From: a virus
DNA: 32,205 nucleotides
Strand: one strand, 5' to 3'
Virus record (IMG/VR): IMGVR_UViG_3300024520_000321
Span: 1-32,205 of that record
The notes under the pieces: generated by a model
What the model saw: the letters and a program-made list of their open reading frames with translations, nothing else
The model's database searches: none
What the model was told of the DNA's origin: nothing
Program-made: the position numbers and the translations under genes
Shown here: piece after piece, positions 7,967-14,520 of the stretch
How the letters are laid out: every line of letters begins with the position of its first letter
Numbering within the stretch: position 1 is the stretch's first letter

Positions 7967-8287
7967 AAAACCTAATATTTCTTTAAATTCTTTTAAATTT
8001 CTTACTAAAAAATACTGGTGTCCTAGTTTCTGTACATCTTCTTCAAATCTTTTTTGTTTATCAGATTGTCTACCTATTTCGTTTTTCACTTCTACAAATA
8101 GTACTTTATTATTTAAAACTATTACTAAATCACTTACTCCACTAAGTAAACCAGTCAATAATAAATCTTTCATAGCCATGTAACCGCCTGAACGTTCATT
8201 AGGTACACTAAAACATAAACCACGCCCATAGTAATTAGATCTAAAGTATTTTACTATTTCCTGTTGTATTTTATTTTCTGCTTTCAT
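7958..8287 (-). CDS. VRR-NUC domain nuclease
   Basis: 109 aa, the stand-alone phage form. The motifs GLLSGVSDLVIV (catalytic Asp), KVLFVEVKNE (E-x-K) and GRQSDKQKRFEEDVQKLGHQ followed by YFLVRN match the VRR-NUC/PD-(D/E)xK nuclease family. Such proteins are thought to act on branched or flapped DNA together with SNF2-type helicases. It lies directly ahead of the SNF2 gene. Two hairpins with identical loops lie in its upstream leader (8305-8360). Confidence 0.92.
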   Translation of the reverse strand: MKAENKIQQEIVKYFRSNYYGRGLCFSVPNERSGGYMAMKDLLLTGLLSGVSDLVIVLNNKVLFVEVKNEIGRQSDKQKRFEEDVQKLGHQYFLVRNLKEFKEILGFNK

Positions 8288-8304
8288 ATATTAAAAAATT
8301 AAAG

Positions 8305-8324
8305 TGAAACATTAAAACGTTTCA
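8305..8324 (-). repeat. hairpin with conserved loop, copy 1
   Basis: TGAAAC (8305-8310) pairs with GTTTCA (8319-8324) around ATTAAAAC. The apical plus-strand sequence CATTAAAACG recurs in two other hairpins at 8334-8360 and 8768-8796, although the stems differ. It lies 18 bases upstream of the VRR-NUC start codon and would be in its leader RNA. Confidence 0.65.
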
Positions 8325-8333
8325 TAACAGCCA

Positions 8334-8360
8334 ATAGGAGAGCATTAAAACGCTCCCTAT
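8334..8360 (-). repeat. hairpin with conserved loop, copy 2
   Basis: ATAGG-A-GAGC (8334-8343, one bulged A) pairs with GCTC-CCTAT (8352-8360) around the loop ATTAAAAC. Nine base pairs. Same CATTAAAACG apex as copies 1 and 3, with unrelated stem sequence. Confidence 0.65.
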
Positions 8361-8365
8361 TTTGG

Positions 8366-8380
8366 TGTTGTGTGTAATAC
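8366..8380. repeat. 15-bp inverted repeat, left arm
   Basis: TGTTGTGTGTAATAC matches the reverse complement of 8637-8651 at 14 of 15 positions. The two arms bracket the 76-aa gene at 8380-8610; this arm ends on its stop codon. Confidence 0.7.
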
Positions 8381-8610
8381 TACTGCCAATATTCATTTGG
8401 ATAACGAAAATCTCGCCCTTCTTCGGGTGCAATTTCAGGTTCGTAAAATCTACCTTGCCCGTGTTTTCTAGTTTTCTCATTTGGTTGGTATGTAACCGTA
8501 AAGGGGCTTTTTGCACCTTCAATAGTTCTGCAATCATTTACCTTTCCATCTACTTTTTTAGCAAATGAAAGGGCGGCTTTTTCGCTTTTAAATCGTTTTC
8601 TTCGTGCCAT
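8380..8610 (-). CDS. basic hypothetical cassette-like protein (76 aa)
   Basis: The start chosen is MARRKRFKSEK at 8610. An upstream ATG at 8652 would add 14 residues (LCVVRVFSTNL...) encoded across the inverted repeat and looks wrong. The protein is very basic at the start, and ends PEEGRDFRYPNEYWQ. I recognise no named domain; the style resembles small genes scattered in flavobacterial genomes between repeat arrays. Base composition is visibly richer in G+C than the flanking phage genes, and the gene is framed by inverted repeats and hairpins. Probably captured from a host; function unknown. Confidence 0.65.
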   Translation of the reverse strand: MARRKRFKSEKAALSFAKKVDGKVNDCRTIEGAKSPFTVTYQPNEKTRKHGQGRFYEPEIAPEEGRDFRYPNEYWQ

Positions 8611-8636
8611 TTTAATTAAGTTTGTGCTAAACACAC

Positions 8637-8651
8637 GTACTACACACAACA
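8637..8651. repeat. 15-bp inverted repeat, right arm
   Basis: GTACTACACACAACA, inverse of 8366-8380 with a single mismatch. It lies 26 bp upstream of the 76-aa start codon. Confidence 0.7.
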
Positions 8652-8767
8652 ACGTATAAAATCCATTGCTATTAAGTGTTTTTCGTTTGGTCTTTGCTTG
8701 TTTATATTATTTATTTTTTAATCTGATTATTATCGCTTATTTATAAGCAACGTATCTTATACAACAC

Positions 8768-8796
8768 GTTGTAAAACATTAAAACGATTTTACAAC
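8768..8796 (-). repeat. hairpin with conserved loop, copy 3
   Basis: GTTGTAAAA (8768-8776) pairs perfectly with TTTTACAAC (8788-8796) around CATTAAAACGA. Longest of the three conserved-loop hairpins; it lies just downstream of the 70-aa gene's stop on the minus strand. Confidence 0.7.
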
Positions 8797-8819
8797 ACGG
8801 TATATAAATAATAAAAATA

Positions 8820-9032
8820 CTAAGTCCACGTTCTCACAATAGTATTCGTTACTAAATCAGATATTTGAAGTTTGTGTACAGTTTTATCGTGCAGCCCTTC
8901 GCATAGCTTTTCTGCATCTTTTAAGGTTTTTGCACTTTCCACATAGTCCCACATATTAAACATAAAACTATCTCGCTTTATACTTAATTGAATCAAATAT
9001 CTTTCGCCTGTTCTTGTATTATCTTCTGTCAT
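8820..9032 (-). CDS. hypothetical protein (70 aa)
   Basis: Reads TGERYLIQLSIKRDSFMFNM then a helix SAKTLKDAEKLCEGLHDK and a strand-like end, VHKLQISDLVTNTIVRTWT; an alpha/beta mini-domain. No family recognised. Codon and base use are less A+T-rich than the neighbours, as for the 76-aa gene downstream. A -7 box at 9079-9086 lies upstream, giving a leader of about 40 bases. Probably an accessory gene acquired with the cassette region. Confidence 0.65.
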   Translation of the reverse strand: MTEDNTRTGERYLIQLSIKRDSFMFNMWDYVESAKTLKDAEKLCEGLHDKTVHKLQISDLVTNTIVRTWT

Positions 9033-9078
9033 ATCTATCCGTATTTTTACTATTCATATACCTATTCATTATCGAGTA

Positions 9079-9102
9079 CAAATATAAACATAATTATTTA
9101 TT
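9079..9102 (-). repeat. 24-bp direct repeat carrying a -7 promoter element (copy 2)
   Basis: Exact copy of 7943-7966. The minus strand contains TATATTTG (9086-9079), and the unit again includes the stop codon of the gene before it, here the SF2 helicase ending N-K-stop. Predicted transcription start is near 9072, upstream of the 70-aa gene. Confidence 0.7.
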
Positions 9103-10686
9103 TTCATAATGTTTATTAATTTTATTAAATACTTTTTTTTCAAAATCTTTTATAGTTCGTTTTCTGTTACCTTCTAAAGTTGATCCATGTAAAGCAAAAT
9201 AAATAGGTCTAACAAATGACTGTATTTTACTTTTTAGATAATCTTTATTAGCTTTTATATTATTTACACTAGTATTAGCAAATATAAACATATCTAGAAT
9301 GTAGTTAGCTGTTAAATTTTTAGAATCATTTATGTTTAAACCTTTAGCTTCTGAATACCTTAATATGCTATTAGGTGTAGGTGGTGGCATTTCTTTAACC
9401 TGTTCAGCTATTACTATTTTAGATTTAGCTTTTCTTTTAGGTGGTTCTTTTGCACCACATACCTTACATTCATAACTTTCAATTAATGAATCACAATTAT
9501 GACATACTATAAAATCTTCTAATTCTCTAATTCGTGTTTTCTTTTCTTTTTCGTTGTTATAAATTGTTTCCCAGTCTACATCATCTGACCATGAACCAAA
9601 CCTACCTAAATTACCACCTAAATCTATACATAAAAAAAACGGTTTAAATATCTTATCTGTAATACGTCCACCACGACCTACCATTTGATGATATAAACTA
9701 AGTGATTGTGTAGCCTTATTCAATATAATCGCTTCTACATCATCTACATCAAAACCAGTTGTAAATACACCGACTGACATTAATATACCATTAGGCGTAT
9801 TCCTAAACCATTCTACTACGTCTTTTCGACTTTCTTTAGATTTAGAATGGTACGATCTAACATTATAGCCTTTCATTTTAAACATTTTATAGGCTTCATC
9901 ATTCGCTTCTATATTAGAATTGAATACCATAGTTTTCTTATCTAAACAATGTTCTTCATAATTAGCTAATAGGTTTTCAGTAGATGCTAAATTATTAAAT
10001 ACTTCATCCTGTGATTTTTTAGAATATTCACCACTCGCATCTGTTTGTAATTTATCTAAGTTTGGTAAATCACATGAAAGATTATGAACTGGAGTTAAAA
10101 AACCTAAATCTATTAATTCTGATATTTTAACGCCCTGTATTAAATCACCGTACCAACGTTTTAAACTAACTTTTAAAGTATATTTTTGTGTGTCTTTTCC
10201 ACAGCATTGTGATTCGGTTTCGTGTTTTTCTCCGCAGTACTTACATTTATAATAAGATTCTGATTTCATTGTTACAGGTGTGGCTGTGAATCCTAAAAGC
10301 CTACCTTTAAAATCATTGAATACTTTTACAAATTGTAAATTTTGTATTTCATCCACTATAATTAAATCAATGTTATCTAAATTAAATATACCTTTTTTAA
10401 TACGGTTATTTACAGTTTCAACCATTCCTATTAATACTTCACCTTTGCCTATCGTTTTAGTTTTAGCTGTTATAAGTGATTTAGTACGTGTTATGTTTTT
10501 AGCTGTTTGTTCTAGTAATTCAGTACGGTTAACCAATATCAAAATACGTCCTTTATAGTTATTAGCTAGGTATGAAAATATAATTGTTTTTCCTGAACCT
10601 GTGCTGGACTGTATGCAATTTCTAGGGTTTTTACTTGCATTGATTTGATTTACTAGATTTTCCTGATAGTTTCTAAGTTTAATCAT
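9094..10686 (-). CDS. SF2 DEAD/DEAH-type DNA helicase with zinc fingers
   Basis: 530 aa. Motif I STGSGKT (28-34), motif II VDEIQ (D112-Q115, departing from DEAD/DEAH), motif III FTATP (133-137), motif VI QMVGRGGR (334-341). Two Cys clusters: C148/C151/C161/C162 inserted in the helicase core and C395/C398/C407/C410 after it (CHNC...CKVC), both likely zinc ribbons. A relative of the type III restriction/UvrB-like helicases common in phage replication modules. It follows the primase and a 64-aa gene, so probably unwinds DNA in replication or initiation. Confidence 0.92.
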   Translation of the reverse strand: MIKLRNYQENLVNQINASKNPRNCIQSSTGSGKTIIFSYLANNYKGRILILVNRTELLEQTAKNITRTKSLITAKTKTIGKGEVLIGMVETVNNRIKKGIFNLDNIDLIIVDEIQNLQFVKVFNDFKGRLLGFTATPVTMKSESYYKCKYCGEKHETESQCCGKDTQKYTLKVSLKRWYGDLIQGVKISELIDLGFLTPVHNLSCDLPNLDKLQTDASGEYSKKSQDEVFNNLASTENLLANYEEHCLDKKTMVFNSNIEANDEAYKMFKMKGYNVRSYHSKSKESRKDVVEWFRNTPNGILMSVGVFTTGFDVDDVEAIILNKATQSLSLYHQMVGRGGRITDKIFKPFFLCIDLGGNLGRFGSWSDDVDWETIYNNEKEKKTRIRELEDFIVCHNCDSLIESYECKVCGAKEPPKRKAKSKIVIAEQVKEMPPPTPNSILRYSEAKGLNINDSKNLTANYILDMFIFANTSVNNIKANKDYLKSKIQSFVRPIYFALHGSTLEGNRKRTIKDFEKKVFNKINKHYENK

Positions 10687-10687
10687 T

Positions 10688-10882
10688 TTATTCTGAGTAA
10701 GTTTCTGTTATTTCTACTTCATAACCTAATTCAATAAGTATTTGTTCAATCATAGTTTTTGAATCTTGATTATGTAAATCTAATTCTTTGCCGTTTACCT
10801 TTGTAACTGTGCCATAATCTGCACAACATCCATCTGCGCATCTATAATAATATTCTTCTAATTCAATTTTTACTTTTTTCAT
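10688..10882 (-). CDS. hypothetical Cys-rich small protein (64 aa)
   Basis: Contains EEYYYRCADGCCADYGT, a three-cysteine cluster that might bind metal, then an acidic alpha/beta tail ending EVEITETYSE. Its ATG overlaps the primase TGA (ATGA), and the helicase begins two bases after its stop, so it is tightly coupled to the replication genes. No function known. Confidence 0.75.
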   Translation of the reverse strand: MKKVKIELEEYYYRCADGCCADYGTVTKVNGKELDLHNQDSKTMIEQILIELGYEVEITETYSE

Positions 10883-13119
10883 TTCTTTAAATGTCTATAA
10901 AATGTTCTTCTACTAATGTCTAATGCGTCTGCTATATCTTTTTTAGGTATGTTAGGAAATTTATTTGAAACTAATATACTTAATTCCTTAGCTGGTTTTT
11001 CTTTGTGTTTATTAATAAATTCACTTAATGTATTATTTTGTTTATTCTCAATCTTATTATTTTTTGCCATTGAAATAAAATAATTACTTAATTCAGTAGC
11101 ACCTTTTATAGATTTATCTGTAATAACTGTAGCGTGTTCATCATTGTAAATTTTATTAATAAACTCTAATATCAATGCAAATCTAGGAATGTACGTAATT
11201 TGCTTTGCAAACATTCCAGTGTGGTTAGATAATTCATCTTCACTATTCATTAAGTCAATTAAATGCTTATGGCTTTTAGTATATTCTTTTTTAGCAGTAG
11301 ATGTTAATTCTAATATTTTAGGTATTATTACACCATCTACAATAGTTGTTAAATCACGATCTATAACTTCTTTTATTTTAAAAATTACATCTCTATACTG
11401 ATCAATTAACCTTTCATCTAATTCTTCTAAAGGTGGATATTTAGCTGTTTTTTTAGGGTCGCAAAATAACATACGATCCATAAAACCGTTGTTTTGATTT
11501 TCGTTAGTTTGAAATTCTTTAAAAATAGCTGGTTGAATACCACCCAAAATAGGTATAAATGGATTTTCTACAAAAGCATCTTCACTAGTTTTACGATTTA
11601 ATACAATTGCATCACCTGACCACGCACTTAAAAATCTTTCTTTGTCTGATCCATCTCTATACTTGTTCATGTCTTTAAACCATCCAGCTAATTCATCTTT
11701 AAAAACTCCGATTGATTTAGGGTTGTGGTAATGAATATCAATTAAAGATTCAATAGTAACATCATCTACGATTAACTGTGATTTAGTAGGCGCTTCTATA
11801 CTTGCGTTTACTTGTTTATCTTCTTTTGATAGGTTTTCATATTCTTTAAATTCCTTTTGGCGTTTCATGTATCGCTTTATTTCTTGGCTATTCAAATCTA
11901 ACAAAGGTTTCAAAATTAACTTAATATCAGGCGTTTTACCTACTCCAGCTGAACCTATTACGCTGATCCATAAAATAGGTGAATCAATCCATCCATTTTT
12001 TACTTTTACTTTTAACGTATTACCGACCAGAACCGAAATTAACCAAAGATAACTAACACACATAAAATCTATACTCGCATTAAGTTTTAGGTGGCACTCA
12101 TTAATATAGTTCTGCACTCCAGCTGGGAAAATGTGTAAAGGAAATTCAGTGTTTTCTACAGGTGTTATTTCTGTTATTGGTGCTTCTTCAGTTGGTTTAT
12201 ATCTATCACCATAACCATCTGCATAAGCTTGTTTAGTTGCTTCTGAATAATCACCACCAAAGTACTTATAAGTATAAACATCAAAACTATTTAAAGGCTT
12301 TTCATGTGGGTAAATTGTACCTGTACTAAATAAATACATCTTATTTGAATCGTCAAAAATATGACCACTAAAATATGAATCTGAGCCTTTACGCTTTATT
12401 AATGTAGATTTCTTTTTGTGCGCTATAATATCAAAATCATCAGAACAAATATCTAAAATAGAATTTCTTTGTGCGTAGTCCTCCCAAGGTGTTAAACCAT
12501 CTTGTGTTATTGTCTTTTGCTTCTTTAGTTTAGGCTGTACTACTTCTTCATAGTTATAAGTTTCTGATATTTGCCATAACATTCTTCTATCTTCATCTGA
12601 TATGTAATCTATTTCATGGTATTGTAAACCCTTAACCCTTTTGTAGATATAAACAAATCCTTTTGTACCTCTTGATTCAATTAAAGCTTCTTTATATCCT
12701 TTTGGTTTAGCTATTTTAGTGTTTCCTTGTACTAATTTAGATTTGTATAAAATATGATAACCTAAACTTTGAGTTTGAACAATGCAAAACTTACCGTAAA
12801 AGTTATCAATATGACTATCCAATAAATCAAAGTATTCTTTTAAAAATCCATCACGATCTTGTTTAGTTTTTAATATCTTAGAATCTACATCTATTGCTTC
12901 AACATCAGATTGACCAGTAAGCAACCCAAAAGAAACAGTATCTTTATCTTTATACCATCCATCAAACTGTAATAAATTCGCTGGTGTTTCATAAAAGGGT
13001 GTAGTACTAAATAAATTAGGTTTATGATTTCCTTTATGTTCCTTTATAGGTATTACAGATAAACCTTTATTTAATAGGTTGGTGTAAAAACCCTCTTTTT
13101 GTTTTATTAGTTTTTTCAT
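10879..13119 (-). CDS. bifunctional primase/polymerase-DUF3987 helicase fusion
   Basis: 746 aa. The N-terminal Prim-Pol domain shows AIDVDS (D77, D79), SLGYHILYK (S118...H122) and IESRGTKGFV (E148), the catalytic pattern of archaeo-eukaryotic-type phage primases. A middle linker with YFGGDYSEATKQAYADGYG follows. The C-terminal DUF3987 ATPase has Walker A GSAGVGKT (389-396) and a Walker B-like VFKDE (472-476). It ends in a helix-turn-helix, KKDIADALDISRRTFYRHLK. It should prime and unwind DNA at the fork and may recognise the origin through the HTH. A 100-base structured leader and a strong promoter precede it. Confidence 0.92.
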   Translation of the reverse strand: MKKLIKQKEGFYTNLLNKGLSVIPIKEHKGNHKPNLFSTTPFYETPANLLQFDGWYKDKDTVSFGLLTGQSDVEAIDVDSKILKTKQDRDGFLKEYFDLLDSHIDNFYGKFCIVQTQSLGYHILYKSKLVQGNTKIAKPKGYKEALIESRGTKGFVYIYKRVKGLQYHEIDYISDEDRRMLWQISETYNYEEVVQPKLKKQKTITQDGLTPWEDYAQRNSILDICSDDFDIIAHKKKSTLIKRKGSDSYFSGHIFDDSNKMYLFSTGTIYPHEKPLNSFDVYTYKYFGGDYSEATKQAYADGYGDRYKPTEEAPITEITPVENTEFPLHIFPAGVQNYINECHLKLNASIDFMCVSYLWLISVLVGNTLKVKVKNGWIDSPILWISVIGSAGVGKTPDIKLILKPLLDLNSQEIKRYMKRQKEFKEYENLSKEDKQVNASIEAPTKSQLIVDDVTIESLIDIHYHNPKSIGVFKDELAGWFKDMNKYRDGSDKERFLSAWSGDAIVLNRKTSEDAFVENPFIPILGGIQPAIFKEFQTNENQNNGFMDRMLFCDPKKTAKYPPLEELDERLIDQYRDVIFKIKEVIDRDLTTIVDGVIIPKILELTSTAKKEYTKSHKHLIDLMNSEDELSNHTGMFAKQITYIPRFALILEFINKIYNDEHATVITDKSIKGATELSNYFISMAKNNKIENKQNNTLSEFINKHKEKPAKELSILVSNKFPNIPKKDIADALDISRRTFYRHLKK

Positions 13120-13130
13120 TAGCTGTTAAA

Positions 13131-13219
13131 ATAGAAAACCCGAATTACTGTAGCGCCTTGGATTGCATTTAGTAAAACGGGTTTCTGTATAAATTTCTTT
13201 GAAAGTTCCAAGGCTTTCG
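13131..13219 (-). ncRNA. structured leader RNA with predicted kissing loops
   Basis: On the minus strand, hairpin 1 is GAAAG/CTTTC (13218-13214 with 13205-13201) with loop CCTTGGAA. Hairpin 2 is AAACCCG/CGGGTTT (13184-13178 with 13142-13136), a symmetrical 2x2 U-U internal loop, then TTACT/AGTAA (13175-13171 with 13149-13145 read as complements), and a 21-base apical loop. That loop contains TCCAAGGC, complementary over 7-8 bases to the loop of hairpin 1. A U-rich tract follows hairpin 2, as in a terminator. The predicted transcription start is at the foot of hairpin 1. No known riboswitch class recognised. Confidence 0.55.
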
Positions 13220-13225
13220 ATATGA

Positions 13226-13255
13226 CAAATATACTAAACTTTATTTAATATACAA
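13226..13255 (-). promoter_or_regulatory. Bacteroidetes-type promoter for the primase operon
   Basis: Minus strand TTG (13255-13253), 19-base spacer, TATATTTG (13233-13226). Both boxes and the spacing fit the Bacteroidetes sigma-A consensus. Transcription should begin near 13219, giving a leader of about 100 bases before the primase ATG. Confidence 0.75.
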
Positions 13256-13278
13256 CTTTTTTATTGTTTTTTAATTTA

Positions 13279-13475
13279 TGTGTCATTTGTGCCATAAAGG
13301 GACGTAAAAGGGACATTGAAAATATAGCTCTATACGGGTTTTTAGTACGTTACAGAGCCTTTTTATCTAAAAATGTCCCAATGTCACACCGAAAACGGAA
13401 AATAAAAAAAAACTAAAATTATAAACCTTAATATATCTTATTGGCACAACGGGACATTTTACGTGACATTTGCAC
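13279..13475. other. repeat-rich non-coding region, candidate origin or operator
   Basis: Within the 378-bp gap 13120-13497, short motifs recur in both orientations: GGGAC (13299, 13310, 13451), TGTCCC (13374), TGTCA (13281, 13382), GTGACATTTG (13463-13472), GTGCC (13289) and GGCAC (13443). ACGTAAAA at 13302 has its inverse TTTTACGT at 13457-13464. Short A-tracts lie between (13404-13412). Clustered iteron-like motifs next to a primase carrying an HTH suggest a replication origin or multi-site operator. No gene is visible here. Confidence 0.45.
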
Positions 13476-13497
13476 TCTATCCCAATAAAAACCCGTA

Positions 13498-13692
13498 TTA
13501 AGGCTTGGCACACTTTTGACGCATACTCTGTAATTTTTCAATATAAAGCACTGCATCCATTAACTCCTCTTTTAGATGTTGTAAAAAGTCATCATCATTG
13601 TTTTCTTCTAAAGTTGTGTTATATTTTTTAATTCCTACTTCAGAACGTTGTTTGAATTGATCAATTACTTTTTCTACTATTATGTCTTTCAT
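13498..13692 (-). CDS. hypothetical protein, MazG-like helix (64 aa)
   Basis: MKDIIVEKVIDQFKQRSEVG then IKKYNTTLEENNDDDFLQHL and KEELMDAVLYIEKLQ. The pattern 'QRSEVGIKKYNTTLE...HLKEELMDAVLYIEKL' is widespread among phage hypothetical proteins and resembles one acidic helix pair (ExxxD) of MazG-type nucleotide pyrophosphatases, but it is too short for a full domain. It lies after the terminator at 13704-13734, so depends on read-through or an unseen promoter. Confidence 0.75.
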   Translation of the reverse strand: MKDIIVEKVIDQFKQRSEVGIKKYNTTLEENNDDDFLQHLKEELMDAVLYIEKLQSMRQKCAKP

Positions 13693-13703
13693 TTTATTGT
13701 ATT

Positions 13704-13734
13704 AAAAAAACCACCTAAATTATTCAGGTGGTTT
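13704..13734 (-). terminator. intrinsic terminator
   Basis: AAACCACCT (13708-13716) pairs with AGGTGGTTT (13726-13734) around a 9-base loop; on the minus strand the stem runs into seven T residues (13710-13704). It ends transcription after the 116-aa gene. Confidence 0.85.
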
Positions 13735-13751
13735 TAGGTTAAACTTATTTA
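13734..13751 (-). repeat. 18-bp repeat preceding terminator (copy 1)
   Basis: TTAGGTTAAACTTATTTA on the plus strand, identical to 14521-14538. On the minus strand it lies at the 116-aa stop codon immediately before the terminator hairpin. Confidence 0.7.
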
Positions 13752-14099
13752 AATTCCAAAACTATACTCGTCTAATAATTCACGATTGATATTATAATCT
13801 TCATCTGTTACTATTTCAAATATTTGTATTTCAAAGCTGTTAATATATTTATCAGTAATTAAATCAAGTACAGTCATTTCGTTAAAAATCTCACATAATC
13901 CATGTACTGTTATTTCAAATTCTAATTTTTGATATTTATATTCAGTAGTATATTTCTTTTTCCAGTCTTGAATTTCTGTTTTCATTTTGAAATAAGTATA
14001 ATCATCTCCATCTTTGCAACTGAATTTTGCGTAATGTTCTAAGATGTTATAAATTTCTAACATCTTTATTGTTTTTTCTATGTTTTCTTTTGTTTTCAT
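13749..14099 (-). CDS. hypothetical protein (116 aa)
   Basis: Starts KTKENIEKTIKMLEIYNILE, then CKDGDDYTYFKMKTEIQDWK and a run of acidic and aromatic residues; mostly helical at the N-terminus and strand-like later. No family recognised. It lies 12 bp after the 113-aa gene and ends at a strong terminator. Confidence 0.7.
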   Translation of the reverse strand: MKTKENIEKTIKMLEIYNILEHYAKFSCKDGDDYTYFKMKTEIQDWKKKYTTEYKYQKLEFEITVHGLCEIFNEMTVLDLITDKYINSFEIQIFEIVTDEDYNINRELLDEYSFGI

Positions 14100-14111
14100 A
14101 ATATTTATTTT

Positions 14112-14453
14112 TTAAAACAATTCTTCTTTAATTAAATAACCAAATTCCATTAAATGTCTAACACCATCTGTAAAATTACTATGTGATTCTATAAAATTAT
14201 TAGGTATTTCTCCATTTTCCCACATATTAAATAGTTTTTCTCTAGCTTGTGGTCTTGTCATTTTAAATTGTTCTTCATGCTTTATAAATTTTTTAAGATG
14301 GGTTATTATTTTTTTAGCTTGGTCTATATTTATAAAAATATCAGCTTCTTGATCTGAATCAGGCTGATATATTGAAAGTAATATTTCTCCATTATACAAA
14401 AGATTTTGTTCTGTTCTAAGAGTTGAGTATTGTCTTTTTATTAATTCTTTCAT
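14112..14453 (-). CDS. hypothetical protein (113 aa)
   Basis: The N-terminal 60 residues look strand-rich (NGEILLSIYQPDSDQEADIF), then IDQAKKIITHLKKFIKHEEQ, then a helical C-terminus, TRPQAREKLFNMWENGEIP. The 'R..AREKLF.MW..GEIP.N' ending recalls small phage DNA-transaction proteins but I cannot name a family. It starts 31 bp after the terminator at 14484-14519; no promoter matching the consensus was found, so read-through is likely. Confidence 0.7.
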   Translation of the reverse strand: MKELIKRQYSTLRTEQNLLYNGEILLSIYQPDSDQEADIFINIDQAKKIITHLKKFIKHEEQFKMTRPQAREKLFNMWENGEIPNNFIESHSNFTDGVRHLMEFGYLIKEELF

Positions 14454-14483
14454 AATTTATTTTTTAAAAATCTATTGATTATT

Positions 14484-14519
14484 TAAAAACTGAGCCGAAT
14501 AAATTAATTAAACGGCTCA
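14484..14519 (-). terminator. intrinsic terminator
   Basis: TGAGCCG (14491-14497) pairs with CGGCTCA (14513-14519) around a 15-base A/T loop; on the minus strand GTTTTTAAA follows (14490-14484). It lies after the DUF3127 gene and after the second copy of the 18-bp repeat. Confidence 0.75.
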
Positions 14520-14520
14520 A

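Larger units (their letters stand above)
8611..8819. other. non-coding part of the cassette region
   Basis: 209 bp with no supportable gene. It holds the right inverted-repeat arm (8637-8651), a direct repeat CAACGTAT (8650-8657 and 8748-8755), the small palindrome GCTTAT/ATAAGC around 8735-8747, a TTATACAACACGTTG stretch that is an imperfect inverse of CAACGTATAA at 8650, and the third CATTAAAACG hairpin (8768-8796). The dense inverted symmetry resembles folded recombination sites or an RNA 3' structure. Confidence 0.5.

Noticed and set aside
8322-8537. 71-aa minus-strand frame overlapping the 76-aa gene
   Set aside because: Overlaps most of the more convincing 76-aa frame and crosses the hairpins and inverted repeat; reads as an out-of-frame shadow.
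13120-13230. Known riboswitch upstream of the primase
   Set aside because: The hairpin pattern does not match any class I can recall, and the downstream gene is not a metabolic one; kept as an unclassified leader RNA.
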